Assembly: GCA_012845835.1 (NCBI GenBank)
Contig: JABAKD010000009.1
Span: 20,486,318-20,550,317 of the forward strand
Length of the DNA: 64,000 nucleotides
From: Undaria pinnatifida
Lineage: Eukaryota > Sar > Phaeophyceae > Laminariales > Alariaceae
Reading direction: 5' to 3'
Numbering within the stretch: position 1 is the first letter of the stretch; the number at the start of each line of letters is the position of its first letter. The notes below the pieces were generated by a model. It was not told the DNA's origin and searched no databases. It saw only the letters and a program-made list of their open reading frames with translations. Both the position numbers and the translations under genes were made by a program. Of this stretch, positions 32,201-62,999 are shown in pieces.

Positions 32201-35200
32201 AAATCCCTTCCTTCGAAAAACAGTTGAGATATCAACGATGACAAAGAGGTTGCTGCAGGGCGCTCACCGAACCATCGGCGTCGGCCGTCTCCTCCGGCAC
32301 ACGAGCAGACTTTTCCAGCAAGCGCAGTAAATTAACTCCGTGTCTGTCTGTCAACTCAGATGGGGCCAGAAAGAAGTTGAACAGCTTGCTCACCCCTATA
32401 CCCTGCAAGGTCGGGGAAATGGTAAATGAACAAAACATCCCATCAAGACACCGTAAAATATGTCACGTCGCGCTAGACCAAGGCGAAACAAGGCTACCGT
32501 ACGGGGGTCACGTGTAGGCTCTCTTTGTTCAGCGACTTGGAGCCACTCGCGCGACTGGCAATCCGATTTTTGGGGGGGTTTCTCCTCGTGTTGGGACTTG
32601 TTACGCTGTGTTAACCAAACTTCTTACTCTTACGTCCGTTGCATGGCGAGTTACAGGGCCTCACGTGTGGTATACGTATAGCCAAAACGGGCGTACCCCC
32701 CCTGACGTGGCTTTTGATCGCTAGGCAAGCATCCCGACACCGCTTCCGTTCGTCCAGATACCCGTCCATGATGGCTCCCGCAGGACCTCCTAACTGTTGT
32801 AGAGCGCGATACGTTGATGAGTAACTACAGCAAGGGTCCCTGAGTAGTACCTGTATGTGCCAGCCAAAAACAAACAACCCCGCACTAAAAATCGGCAACG
32901 GGCACTACTCCACACACTGCCACTACTGTATACCTGGTAGGTTTTCATCCTCATACGTGCCAAGCGGATTTTCTGACACAAGTGCGGCAACCGGCACTAC
33001 TCAACCGGCATTACAGAGGGATACCTACGGTATAGAGTAAATATGACGGAACTAGATCGCAATAGTTGTCTCATGCCACTGATCACAGCAGAATATGTCA
33101 CGTCAAGCTGTCTCACTTGGGCGGGAATACACGGGACATGCGAGAGTCCCCTCGAGCACCCCACATCTGGCATTGCATCCTTTATCTGTGTGTTTCCTTG
33201 CAGTGGACCTTGAGCTTCCCGGAGAGGAACGTACAAATTACCCTGAACCATGAATAGGAGGGCCTAGCGCCTGCCATGCACAGATTACCCTGCGTCTCCT
33301 TGGGGACTTATTCGCATATAATCGACGTTCCGCGTTAGTGCGGTAACCTTTAGTGCGGCACCCTAGCTGGTGCGGTGAAAAACGCTTGCCACAACCCCTT
33401 GATGCAGCACATTAATTACGGGTGCGCGCTATATCGGGATAGTGCGGCATTCCCACTTTAGTGCGGGTATTGTCGTCTGGCACGGCAGCGCAATAATGAG
33501 GGGCTACGACTACTGCCCCTTTCGAATTGTCACCCTTTTGGGGAGGCAGACTGCTTCAACTTAAGGGGGGTCATCTTTCCAGTATTTAAAGGCAAAAGGG
33601 CGAACTTCAAAACCACGCTACAAGAAACGACGGTGCAGTCCACAGCGGAGGGAGAAACTATGGTCTCGTATTTTGTTTGAGATCGTTAGTAACCAGGTCT
33701 CGAGCCAACTCATACTGTTAACAAGGGTCATCGCACATTAAATTCACGGCCTCGAGCTGACTCAGTTGAGCACCACATGAAGGAGACGTTTGTCCTCGCT
33801 CCTTACACTAATAATCTCGCCTTTTGTTTCGCCTCTGTCATGATGTCCTGCAGCTTCTGAAGACCGGTGGTTTGGATTGCTGTGCCGGCACCCTGGTCGA
33901 TAGCTGCTTGCGCGAGCTCTAGCGACTCCTTCATGTGATCGTTCACGCTTAGTCTCTTCATATGGTATATGAGGCAAAAGAGGAACGAAACAAACCGATG
34001 GGCGCGGGTGACACACACGTGCGGGTATCAGAAGAAAAAACGAAACACGAGGGAGCGTGGGTGTGGCTGAAATCAAAATAGCAATAGCAGGGTTGCTTGC
34101 TCTCCAAGCCCCGACGTGTTGATTGCTGTCCCGACGTCTTGGGCTGTAGCCTCTTGGGCAAGTTCTAACGACTAATTTATGTGATCGTTTACGCTTAGCC
34201 TCTTTTATGGGGCATAAGACCGGTGGTTTGGATTGCTGTGCCGGCACCCTGGTCGATGGCTGCTTGCGCGAGCTCTAGCGACTCCTTCTTGTGATCGTTC
34301 ACGCTTAGTCTCTTCACATGGTATATGACGCAAAAGAGGAACGAAACAAACCGATGGGCGCGGCACACACACGGGTGACTACGAGGTATGATATCGCGGT
34401 CGTTCATTGGTGGCAGGCAAAAGAGTAGGATCATTCATTGGCGGAAAAAAAATAGCAGGATCGTTCAATGGCGAAAATAAAAATGGCAGGATCGCTCATT
34501 GGTCGAACCAAACAGGCATAATTGGTCATCGGCCAAAGTTTGTAATGCCCTCGTCATCGCGTTGAACGCGAGCAGCCTGCTTGCCGTTTTTGCAGAAAAC
34601 AAACCGCAAAACCTTAACTGGTGGATTGCGCGGGATCGTAAGTTAGATATCTACGTAGCCCGTGTACGCGGTAGACCTCTATATTATACCAGGTACCCGA
34701 GAGTGTGTTTTCGAATTACCTGTACTTCCCCCCGCTCAACTCGTATCATTAATGAGAGGTTTCAACCTCAGCGACCTTCTGGACAGGTCGAGGTCACAGG
34801 TGCCTTCCCTTCCCCTTCCCGGCACGTGCCTTCATTTTTATCTCGGATAGGGTTCAGCATTCCCCCAACAGTTAAGCTTTTTGTGCTCGTCGATTCGCAT
34901 CAGACTTCGCGAACTCGCGCTCTCGCACTTTCGGCCTGTCAATCTGTTAGAAGGAGAAAGTGCTCCTTGCGGGCTTCGAACCTACGACGTCGACCTCAGT
35001 AGTTGCGCCGCTTACGATTGAACCACCGAGGATATGGTCCACTACTAGTATTGAGAAAACACATGTAAATCGCGGCGACAAGGCTCCGTGCGGAGTTTCA
35101 AAGATACAAGCGTACCGGTGTACAAGCATACCGGTGTACAAGGCTTTCCTTCGGAGTGGTCGTAGTGAGGATGGGGCAAGAAACAAGGGTTACCTCGGCA

Positions 35201-38177
35201 GCAGCAGAGCTTGTTCAATACCAGGTATTATTATGCAGAGCTCAGCGGAAACGACGGCAACACCGACAGCAGCAACATTGTATGCCCACTGTTCACACAA
35301 TTCAGAGGAGCAGTGCTCGCACAAGGCGTTTCCACAAGCACCTGTAGACACTGAGGTGAAGGGACTCTCTCGTTTCTTGTACTACGCTGATGGTGTACTA
35401 TGTGTCCTCAGCACGTGCTGTATAGAAGATGCCAGCCTCGAACGCGTTGTGGCATTTGGCCCCCACTCCAAAAACAAATCTGGACTCTTTCTTCCCATTC
35501 GCACCTGGGGTGCTGCACGAACTACCTCTAACTCTGCTGTAGCTTAAATGACGAGAGAACGATCAACACCTACCGGCTACATCACATCTACATCGCTTTT
35601 GGATTTGTAGTAGTCGTGCGCCGCGGGAGTGCACGAACAGACTTTTGTCTACACCGCAGTTCTTGTAAGCCCCTGCGAGTGGGGGGGTACGCCGAATACA
35701 GGTCCGCCCCTCTCATTAGAAAGTATACCCTGATACTCGGCATTTTCACAACAGCAGTGTCACCGTAAAAAACAATTTGAAACAAGTCGTACTGCAAACA
35801 AACCGAGACATCTCAAACATAGTTGACCCCTTATTGAGCCGGAGTCCAAACTATTTACTGCTGAGGAGAGGATGTGGCCTATGATCGTCTACTACAGCAG
35901 CAAGACTCTTTTCTTCAATCTGTGCTCTGTTTCCTGGATGATTTTTCCATGATTATTGTTTTTTGGTTGCAGCTATAAAAACAGGCCGGTTTTCACACGA
36001 TCCCACCCAAAATATCGGCACAACCTGGTTAACCCCTTTAGAGCCCCCGAACCCCTCCCTATACTAAATCCAAGTAATGTTGTCACCAAAAACGAGTTTC
36101 CAGTTGTAAAGGTGTTAAGGACGAGGCTCGGAGCTGGGATGCTATAGGCTCCGTCCCGCGGGATCGTGTCCTGATCCGAAAAATCGGTACCGAGGGAAAC
36201 GCTGGTCACACATCACTGTATTATTTTCGGAGCTCCTTAGTAGCACCAGCGCTTGCTCTACTAGCTGGCCGAAGGCCGGAACAGCTACGCAACTGACTGG
36301 CGGGGGTAGCCTACCATATACGGGCATTCAAGCCGCCGGTGGGGGCATACAGGGTTCAGAGGCGGGGCAGCCACCTACAACGACACCCACCAGCTGATTC
36401 AAACGGCCCAAAATGTGCCTTTTGTTTCGACATGATCCCACCTAAGTCTCCGCACAACCTGGCCCAATCCAAGGACGACCGAAAGATAGGTACCGAAGAA
36501 AATCCTGGTCAAACACCGATGTAAGCTGTTGGCAGCTCCGTAGCAGCCCCAGCCCCCGCTCTACTAGCTGGCATAGGACCGGGACATGCTACACACCCGC
36601 ATGGCGAGGGTGGCCTTGCACACCTCGGAATCCCAGCATCCCGGCCGTCGGTGGAAGCGTTAACGGTTCAAACACGGGCCAGCCAGCTACAACGACACCC
36701 ATCAGCTGATTTAAAGAAATCGTGTCTCGGGTACTGTCGCATTTAGCCAATAGGCAGCTTGAAGAGCTGCAGATCAGTTTGGCTCATTTCAAAGGACTGT
36801 CTATTGGTCACGAAGAGCTTCATGGGTCAAGCGAATCGCGTACTGTTACATATAGCCAATAGCCTTCTGGCCGTCAGAATTATCTCCACAGGTCAATATA
36901 TGTAGCTGTCACTTTTAGCCTCAAGAGCTGTCTGTGGTGGACTGTTTTCGACTGTTTTCGAGTTAGTTGTCTCTTAAGTCACGAACAGCTGGCAATAAAC
37001 AATAACCAGTCTTCACGGGTCCAAACTAGCTGTTTGTGGTGGGCTATTTGGGAATTAGCTGTCCCCCTGCTGGTATAAGGTATTACAGATTAGTCACGAA
37101 GAGCGTGCAATTTACATCAACTCGATTTTTGTAATCCTACAGAGGTTTTCATAATGAGGTTTATATTTCGATCCCCGGGGTGCTCGGTTCACTACTGACT
37201 ACCTGGTATATACCCTGTATCATAGTAAACGCAAGGCATGGGCAAGCGGGGGGTCTACCTAATGGCCCCGGCTCAACGCATGGAATTGGTATAAACTATC
37301 GCACAGATCATGCCAGACAAGGCGCTATTTGTGGAGCTGTACTTGACAATTGTACCTCCTCGCCACTCCTACGATGTGTGCGGTTATTCAATATTACAGT
37401 AGGATTACAGCAGCAAAAAACAAACGCAACCAAAGGTACGTACTGGCACTTCCATGCATACTTTCATTGCAACAAAGAATAAACGACACCTGCCGACGTA
37501 GGCCTAGTTAACCAAGTGAAGGTTTTACATACCTCGGTATGTATACTTGTATGCACCACCGATCGCCCGCAACAAAACACCACCAGATCTCCGGTGGGGA
37601 TACAAAAAACGGCATGAAAATCAATGCAAAAAATGCACGTACGAGTACGGTACACATCGACTATCTCCAAAGCCAGAAAAAATAACCCGAGTACGTCATG
37701 CTTGTACTCTCCTTTCCCTCGTTGAACGACGCTCCTCCCCAGAAGCGCAGCAGCAGCAGCAGCCAATGTAGGCGTGCACATTGCTTGCTTTTACGACTGA
37801 CTGCTGTCAATTCTGCCGTAACCCTGATTCTAGCCTTAATGCATGTAGTCTATGCATGTATGTGTAATAATGTGTACGAGAACGAACCAAGCCACGCCTA
37901 CCTGGAGCCCGATACTTCGGCGCTGGTTGCGTGCATCCATCGCAGCCAGGCTAGATGCTGCTTCCGAGGCTTGTGACAACGCTGCAACGCTCCTGTCATC
38001 CCCCGCATCGCTGGCGCGGTCGCATGAGGCCCTTGTGCTCGCTCCTAGGTGTTGCAGCGGCCCACCGTTGTTAGAACCGCGTCGAAATTGCTCGGACTCG
38101 CGCCTTGCCAAGGGTTCGACCGAAGGGTTCAGCATGGGCCCACCGGTGGCGGTGATTGACATTCTTCGGGCCACCAT
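14208..38177 (-). CDS. large EF-hand protein, 19-exon model, about 803 residues
   Basis: Conserved-looking protein with one canonical EF-hand (calcium binding); the overall family was not recognised. Exons in transcript order: 38177-37902, 33955-33809, 32793-32707, 32402-32268, 31013-30906, 30147-30057, 29214-29116, 28993-28978, 28836-28737, 27882-27812, 24882-24733, 23531-23411, 23196-23136, 22230-22031, 20974-20822, 18766-18593, 16771-16613, 15538-15348, 14280-14208 (TGA). Summed, the lengths give exactly 804 codons and every junction is in frame. Domains: an Arg/Ser/Ala-rich N-terminus, helical segments, Lys/Ser linkers, the EF-hand at about residue 360, a compact segment GKVVYKGDKFFWRTKELIEV, a Glu/Lys coiled-coil stretch at about 520-570, and helical C-terminal exons. 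No membrane segment. Probably a cytosolic scaffold. Least sure are the first exon, the 29116 and 22031 borders, and exon 23136-23196. Confidence 0.75.
15348..15538 (-). CDS. exon of the EF-hand gene
   Basis: A 191-nt exon, phase 0 in and phase 2 out, from acceptor GTGTCACAG to donor CGGAGCAG/GTGCGTG. It contains VSNLMRKLAPLNYSASAPAT, then an acidic stretch and GRILLADDISQATLAKRS. Confidence 0.75.
16137..16276 (+). repeat. R8 repeat, copy 1
   Basis: Member of a family marked by ACACTCCAGCTGTGAGATCGA, TTTTGTCGAAACTCATCTTTG and GTGTCCTCATTAAGGATATAGG. Other copies are at 42308 (palindromic), 55985, 60150 and 60575. The CAGCTGTGAGATCGA...GTCGAAACTCA block is the most conserved part. Confidence 0.75.
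16613..16771 (-). CDS. exon of the EF-hand gene
   Basis: Fifty-three codons, phase 0 at both ends, between acceptor TCTTTGCAG and donor GAG/GTCAGC. Charged helical product: FGAKKRDSYFEEFQNKKEEF, then DNNRIRAHRLSAEAAAYTEE. Confidence 0.8.
16793..17155. repeat. direct repeat pair (intronic)
   Basis: A segment ending GTGCACTGCGCACTGCT, preceded by GTGGCGGTA(G/C)(A/G)TGGTG, occurs at about 16822-16860 and about 17107-17145. The flanking GCAGAAGA-GGG sequence is also shared. Local duplication. Confidence 0.6.
17376..17690 (+). mobile_element. SINE-A (tRNA-derived) copy 1
   Basis: Reference copy of the family. The tRNA-like head is GGTCGCCCCGGTGGCGTATC, with A box TGGCGTATCAGG, and the B box region is GAGGTTCGAGCCCCAC. 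The unrelated body starts at GGGACTTTTTCTTGTGGACA, and the 3' end is CACCTGTGACCACGG-TTGTCCAGAAGCTGGAAAG followed by GTGTG and an A/G-rich tail. It is followed at once by a truncated R1 element. Lies in an intron of the EF-hand gene, opposite strand. Confidence 0.85.
17694..18190 (+). mobile_element. R1 retroposon, 5'-truncated copy
   Basis: Matches the 3' half of the R1 element at 57940-58838 from CAATTTTCAGGCACGGGCG to the shared end AGTTAATGTGAGACAACAAC. No coding capacity recognised. The 5' truncation and the CAA-type tail indicate LINE-mediated insertion. Confidence 0.8.
18593..18766 (-). CDS. exon of the EF-hand gene
   Basis: Fifty-eight codons, phase 0 at both ends. Strong borders: acceptor CACTATTAGCAG and consensus donor CTCTTG/GTGAGTC. 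Begins VMCSLIDYVNEQVNPSLSSG and ends TTFDEWDTLL. Confidence 0.85.
19558..19709. mobile_element. mariner-like MITE, 152 bp, TA target duplication
   Basis: Terminal inverted repeats of 15 bp (ACCCGATTTAAGAGC and the complement of CCCCGATTTAAGAGC, one mismatch) are flanked on both sides by TA (19556-19557 and 19710-19711). No open frame. TA duplications are diagnostic of the Tc1/mariner superfamily, so this is read as a Stowaway-like MITE. Confidence 0.75.
19986..20174. repeat. composite minisatellite (CTCTTGGATATTGT and CTTGGATCTTAGAT units)
   Basis: The left part has a 14-16-bp unit (TCTCTTGGATACTG) and the right part a 9-19-bp unit (CTTGGATCTTAGATATTGGAT). Both are built on TTGGAT. Confidence 0.85.
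20488..20740 (-). mobile_element. SINE-A-related copy 2, diverged
   Basis: Reads in reverse: GCGCTTTCCGC, GCAATTT-TTGCGCAAGAAAAAGTCCCCACG, and CACCTGTGACCACTGCTTGTCTAGAAGG, matching the SINE-A body and 3' end. The tRNA-like head is not recognisable. Confidence 0.65.
20822..20974 (-). CDS. exon of the EF-hand gene
   Basis: Fifty-one codons, phase 0 at both ends. Acceptor GCAATATTAG, donor GTACAG/GTGATC. Starts with EEEERSAKEQSQTLAEQVHM, continuing the charged helix of the previous exon, then GYIADYLLHRITMPDQDGNI. Confidence 0.85.
20985..21180. repeat. GGTGTT/GGTGGT-rich simple repeat (intron)
   Basis: Imperfect runs of GGTGTTGGTGTT and GGTGATGATG between two exons of the EF-hand gene. The valine/leucine-rich open frames across it are artefacts. 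Confidence 0.85.
22031..22230 (-). CDS. exon of the EF-hand gene, coiled-coil part
   Basis: A 200-nt exon, phase 1 in, phase 0 out. Product includes LRTVELRLKIPINAAAVAAL and then LEELETKELEIKKEAEMRRV, a clear charged helix. Donor AAAAAG/GTTAGA. If unspliced, the frame stops 13 codons later (21996), an alternative terminus. The acceptor CTGTTGAG/GC is the only one that fits but is not strong. Confidence 0.7.
22230..22386. repeat. direct duplication next to an exon acceptor
   Basis: CGCCTCAACAGTTGCATCGCGAACGAAG (about 22229) and CGCCTCGACGGTTGCATAGCGAAACGAAG (about 22350) are diverged copies 120 bp apart. The first spans the acceptor of exon 22031-22230. Confidence 0.6.
23136..23196 (-). CDS. 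candidate exon of the EF-hand gene
   Basis: Sixty-one nt, phase 0 in and phase 1 out, which is exactly what is needed between the flanking exons. Codes RLSLYGESEIGGTKYFGRST. Acceptor TGCGAGTAG, donor ACAT/GTGACG, both ordinary. Without splicing the frame stays open for a further 47 codons to a TAA near 22978, giving an alternative C-terminus. Confidence 0.5.
23280..23410. repeat. ACACCAATACGTTGCA minisatellite (intron)
   Basis: About six imperfect units of CACCAATACGTTGCAACACC lie immediately downstream of the exon at 23411-23531. Confidence 0.85.
23411..23531 (-). CDS. exon of the EF-hand gene
   Basis: One split base plus 40 codons. Acceptor GCGACACTGCAG, consensus-type donor AAG/GTGCGTG. 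Codes TKELIEVVIQLNARVGFMAV, then a segment ending PIIFVDPSK. The split base joins in frame with WR of the preceding exon. Confidence 0.85.
24296..24485. repeat. tandem repeat, about 70-75-bp unit x2.5
   Basis: AGAGGCCAGTATGGCA, AGAGCGTCGGCACCTCATCA and AAAGAGGCGTCTT recur in the same order two to three times. Confidence 0.75.
24733..24882 (-). CDS. exon of the EF-hand gene
   Basis: 150 nt, phase 2 in and phase 2 out. It follows the EF-hand exon: AG+C gives Ser, then ELDKAARDMANETVNGSDGM, a Gly-rich turn and GKVVYKGDKFFW. Acceptor GACCAATCAG, donor TGGAG/GTGAAG. Confidence 0.8.
25154..25667. mobile_element. fold-back/MITE element with about 48-bp inverted ends
   Basis: The left end GGGTGTTTGCAGGATACATG..TTTGGTTGGGCAGGAAAACAT pairs with the right end, which in reverse complement reads GGGTGTTTGCGAGATACC..GGTTGGCTAGGAAAACAT. 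Inside lie two tRNA-like pieces. One is at 25207-25285, with A-box-like GTGGCTCAGTGGGTAG and the B-box-like TTGATTGAATCTC. The second, partial, is at 25438-25490. No coding capacity. Confidence 0.65.
25780..26110 (+). repeat. dispersed repeat, diverged copy 2, with GATCTATAT simple repeat
   Basis: Counterpart of 4660-4870. In addition it contains a run of GATCTATATGATCTATACGA units at about 26010-26085. Confidence 0.55.
26111..27110. other. intronic sequence of the EF-hand gene, nothing recognised
   Basis: Between the exons at 24.8 and 27.8 kb. No repeat family or exon was identified in this stretch. Confidence 0.5.
27119..27206. repeat. 20-bp tandem array of a transposon tip (GGTGTTTGCGAAACAATAGG)
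   Basis: Four and a half nearly perfect copies. The unit equals the outermost end of the fold-back element that starts right after it (GGTGTTTGCGGAATGCC). Confidence 0.85.
27190..27445. mobile_element. fold-back/MITE element, second member
   Basis: The left end TTTGCGGAATGCCAATTTGG..TGGTAGGAAAACATATAATAAT is complementary to the right end (27380-27445), which in reverse reads TTGCGGAAACCAAGTTTCG..GGGTAGGAAAACTTATAATAAT. It shares its ends with the element at 25154-25667. Confidence 0.65.
27531..27699. repeat. direct duplication, about 70 bp x2
   Basis: TAATGCTTATCTTTCCAGGCCAAAGCGTTTTCACAAAGAAACGAG and a diverged copy start about 99 bp apart. Confidence 0.75.
27812..27882 (-). CDS. EF-hand calcium-binding loop exon
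   Basis: Twenty-three codons plus two bases. It codes the canonical 12-residue loop DDNKNGQIDLAE, flanked by LFNHL before and FT after. Key positions are present: D1, N3, N5, G6, I8, D9 and the bidentate E12, so the loop should bind calcium. The incoming helix ends in the previous exon (GLTTLGFKMTDE). Acceptor GTGCGCGCAG, donor ACAAG/GTTCTG, phase 0 in and phase 2 out. Confidence 0.9.
28737..28836 (-). CDS. exon preceding the EF-hand loop
   Basis: 100 nt, one split base then 33 codons. Starts SSSLDESTVRDAQITPTSFQ and ends AGLTTLGFKMTDE, a typical helix before an EF-hand. Acceptor TGTTATGACAG, donor GACGAG/GTAACA. Phase 2 in, as supplied by the 16-nt microexon. Confidence 0.85.
28978..28993 (-). 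CDS. candidate 16-nt microexon
   Basis: CAAAGCGCTGCTTCAG lies between acceptor TTTTCTTGCAG and donor GTAGGGAGG. It converts phase 1 to phase 2, exactly what the flanking exons require, and adds KRCFR. Its small size makes it uncertain. Confidence 0.5.
29116..29214 (-). CDS. Ser/Gly/Arg-rich linker exon of the EF-hand gene
   Basis: Acceptor CGACGCCAACAG, phase 1 in. Codes SARETDPGSRGGSGGGSAVP, then GSRNSLARRR. Two donors fit the phase: CCTAA/GTGCTT (29116) or GAACA/GTCTGG (29140). Confidence 0.6.
   Translation of the reverse strand, partial: HQRARPTREVEAGRVEARRFLDRGTVWPEGES
30057..30147 (-). CDS. basic linker exon of the EF-hand gene
   Basis: Ninety-one nt, phase 0 in and phase 1 out, acceptor TTGTCTTGTCCAG, donor CCAG/GTGAGC. 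Codes MPSLQKGKRPSTARSKRGST, then STTGSARGAP: a disordered, basic, Ser/Thr-rich linker. Confidence 0.75.
30906..31013 (-). CDS. Lys/Ser/Ala-rich linker exon of the EF-hand gene
   Basis: Thirty-six codons, phase 0 at both ends. Acceptor TTGTGACAG, donor GAACTG/GTGGGT. Includes HKETLSSKTRAEAAKNSRAS, ending KKKSMEL. Confidence 0.75.
32036..32076 (+). repeat. (GGGTC)8 microsatellite
   Basis: Eight perfect pentamers in an intron of the EF-hand gene, with looser GAGTCGG..TCGAGTCGG repeats just upstream. The regular GGG spacing makes G-quadruplex folding plausible. Confidence 0.9.
32268..32402 (-). CDS. exon of the EF-hand gene
   Basis: Forty-five codons, phase 0 at both ends, acceptor CCGACCTTGCAG and donor GGTTCG/GTGAGC. 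Codes GIGVSKLFNFFLAPSELTDR, then HGVNLLRLLEKSARVPEETA. Strong splice signals. Confidence 0.85.
32707..32793 (-). CDS. exon of the EF-hand gene
   Basis: Twenty-nine codons, phase 0 at both ends. Acceptor CTCTACAACAG, donor AGCCAC/GTCAGG. Product LGGPAGAIMDGYLDERKRCR, then DACLAIKSH. Confidence 0.7.
33809..33955 (-). CDS. tandem exon copy 1 (intact), EF-hand gene
   Basis: Forty-nine codons, phase 0 at both ends. Acceptor CATATGAAG, donor TTATTA/GTGTAAGG. Begins RLSVNDHMKESLELAQAAID, then QGAGTAIQTTGLQKLQDIM. Two further copies lie upstream on the same strand. Confidence 0.75.
34107..34201 (-). pseudogene. tandem exon copy 2 (decayed)
   Basis: Aligned to copy 1 from AGGCTAAGCGTAAACGATCA onward. 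The frame is interrupted by a TAG stop at the codon after the H-I-N that replaces H-M-K-E, and many substitutions follow. It ends in GTCGGGACAGCAATCAACAC. Unlikely to be used. Confidence 0.7.
34216..34311 (-). pseudogene. tandem exon copy 3 (5' two thirds intact, 3' end missing)
   Basis: Nearly identical to copy 1 over 32 codons (RLSVNDHKKESLELAQAAID, one M to K change). It then breaks off at TTGL, where copy 2 begins directly. The intron sequence upstream of the acceptor (GGAACGAAACAAACCGATGG on the plus strand) is duplicated too. Confidence 0.75.
34770..35032 (-). mobile_element. tRNA-derived SINE, variant subfamily of SINE-A
   Basis: In reverse orientation the head reads GGTGGTTCAATCGTAAGCGG and then GTAGGTTCGAAGCCCG, a good A box and B box but different from SINE-A. 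The body (GGAGAAAGTGC...GCGAGAGCGCGAGTTCGCG...ACGAGCA) and 3' end (CACCTGTGACCTCGACCTGTCCAGAAGG) are SINE-A-like. So the same body was joined to another tRNA head. Confidence 0.7.
35990..36720. repeat. tandem duplication of a unit of about 330-400 bp, first copy interrupted by a MITE
   Basis: Both units contain CGATCCCACC..TCGGCACAACCTGG, GGTACCGA-GAAA-CTGGTCA, GCTCTACTAGCTGGC and CAGCCA-CTACAACGACACCCA(C/T)CAGCTGATT. Unit 1 spans about 35990-36390, unit 2 about 36425-36715. The MITE at 36029-36117 breaks unit 1 after CACAACCTGG. Confidence 0.75.
36029..36117. mobile_element. small MITE (about 89 bp), copy 1
   Basis: Ends TTAACCCCTTTA and TAAAGGTGTTAA form inverted repeats. A second copy in opposite orientation lies at 41941-42030. 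The internal sequence GAGCCCCCGAACCCCTCCCT and ACTAAATCCAAGTAAT is shared. Confidence 0.75.
37902..38177 (-). CDS. probable first exon of the EF-hand gene
   Basis: Ninety-two codons from ATG (GTCATGGTGG context) to donor CTCCAG/GTAGGC, phase 0 out. Product is Arg/Ser/Ala-rich and probably disordered; it begins MVARRMSITATGGPMLNPSV and ends DARNQRRSIGLQ. The assignment to this gene is by strand, phase and position. The distance to the next exon is 3.9 kb, so it could be a separate gene. Confidence 0.55.
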
Positions 38178-38861
38178 GACTGCCCGGCTTTTAATAGAGG
38201 TTTATTGCTTGGCTGTTGTCTGGAGGTGGTTGTAGCAGATGCCTTTACGTCAACGTGCCCGCTCTTCCTCCTCCTCCTCCTCCTGTTCCTCCTGCTGCGT
38301 CTAGGCTCCAACTGCTGCTTCTTCTCCCAGCTCCGCCAGGTACGCACGTTACGAACGAACTCGTAGTAGTGTGCTTGTTCGTGTCAATTACTCTATGCGT
38401 GTTTGTTGGCGAGCGGGTGCCAATATGGACGAGGCGGGCCAATAGATGATGGACAGAGAGAGCTCCGTGCTACGCATCAACAAACCACCACCGCCACCAT
38501 CCAAAATAACACTACCAGCTAACGCGGCTACTCCAATTTGCCGCCCGTCTCCAGCTATCCTTCGTCGCGACTGCGTTTGCTGCTGTTCCAGCAAAGCCTA
38601 GCCCAGATCAACATGCGGCGTTTCGTTTCTAACCCTCCGCGTTTTTTTGTGCTGGTTCGGGAAAGCGGCGCAACCAAAACCGACATGGCCTCTCATCAAT
38701 TGCCAGTCTCTCATCAGGTTCGACCCTCCAAAATTCCCTACAGCAGTCCTTGGAAGAAGCACCTTCCTCAGTTCATCGATGCTGTTGCTGTGCACGTGAG
38801 ATGCAAAGGGTATCTCGAGTTCACCCCAGACACACACCATCCCCGTTGCGGGCACCACTAG
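38178..38861. promoter_or_regulatory. putative divergent promoter region
   Basis: About 680 bp separates the minus-strand first exon and the plus-strand signal-peptide exon. It contains a CTCCTC run (about 38265-38290). No TATA box or named site can be argued. Confidence 0.3.

Positions 38862-62999
<24,138 letters not shown>

Larger units (their letters stand above)
34312..37901. other. long first intron of the EF-hand gene model
   Basis: Contains a diverged tRNA-derived SINE (34770-35032), a tandem duplication carrying a MITE (35990-36720) and short tandem units at 36720-37100. No further exon was recognised. Confidence 0.5.
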
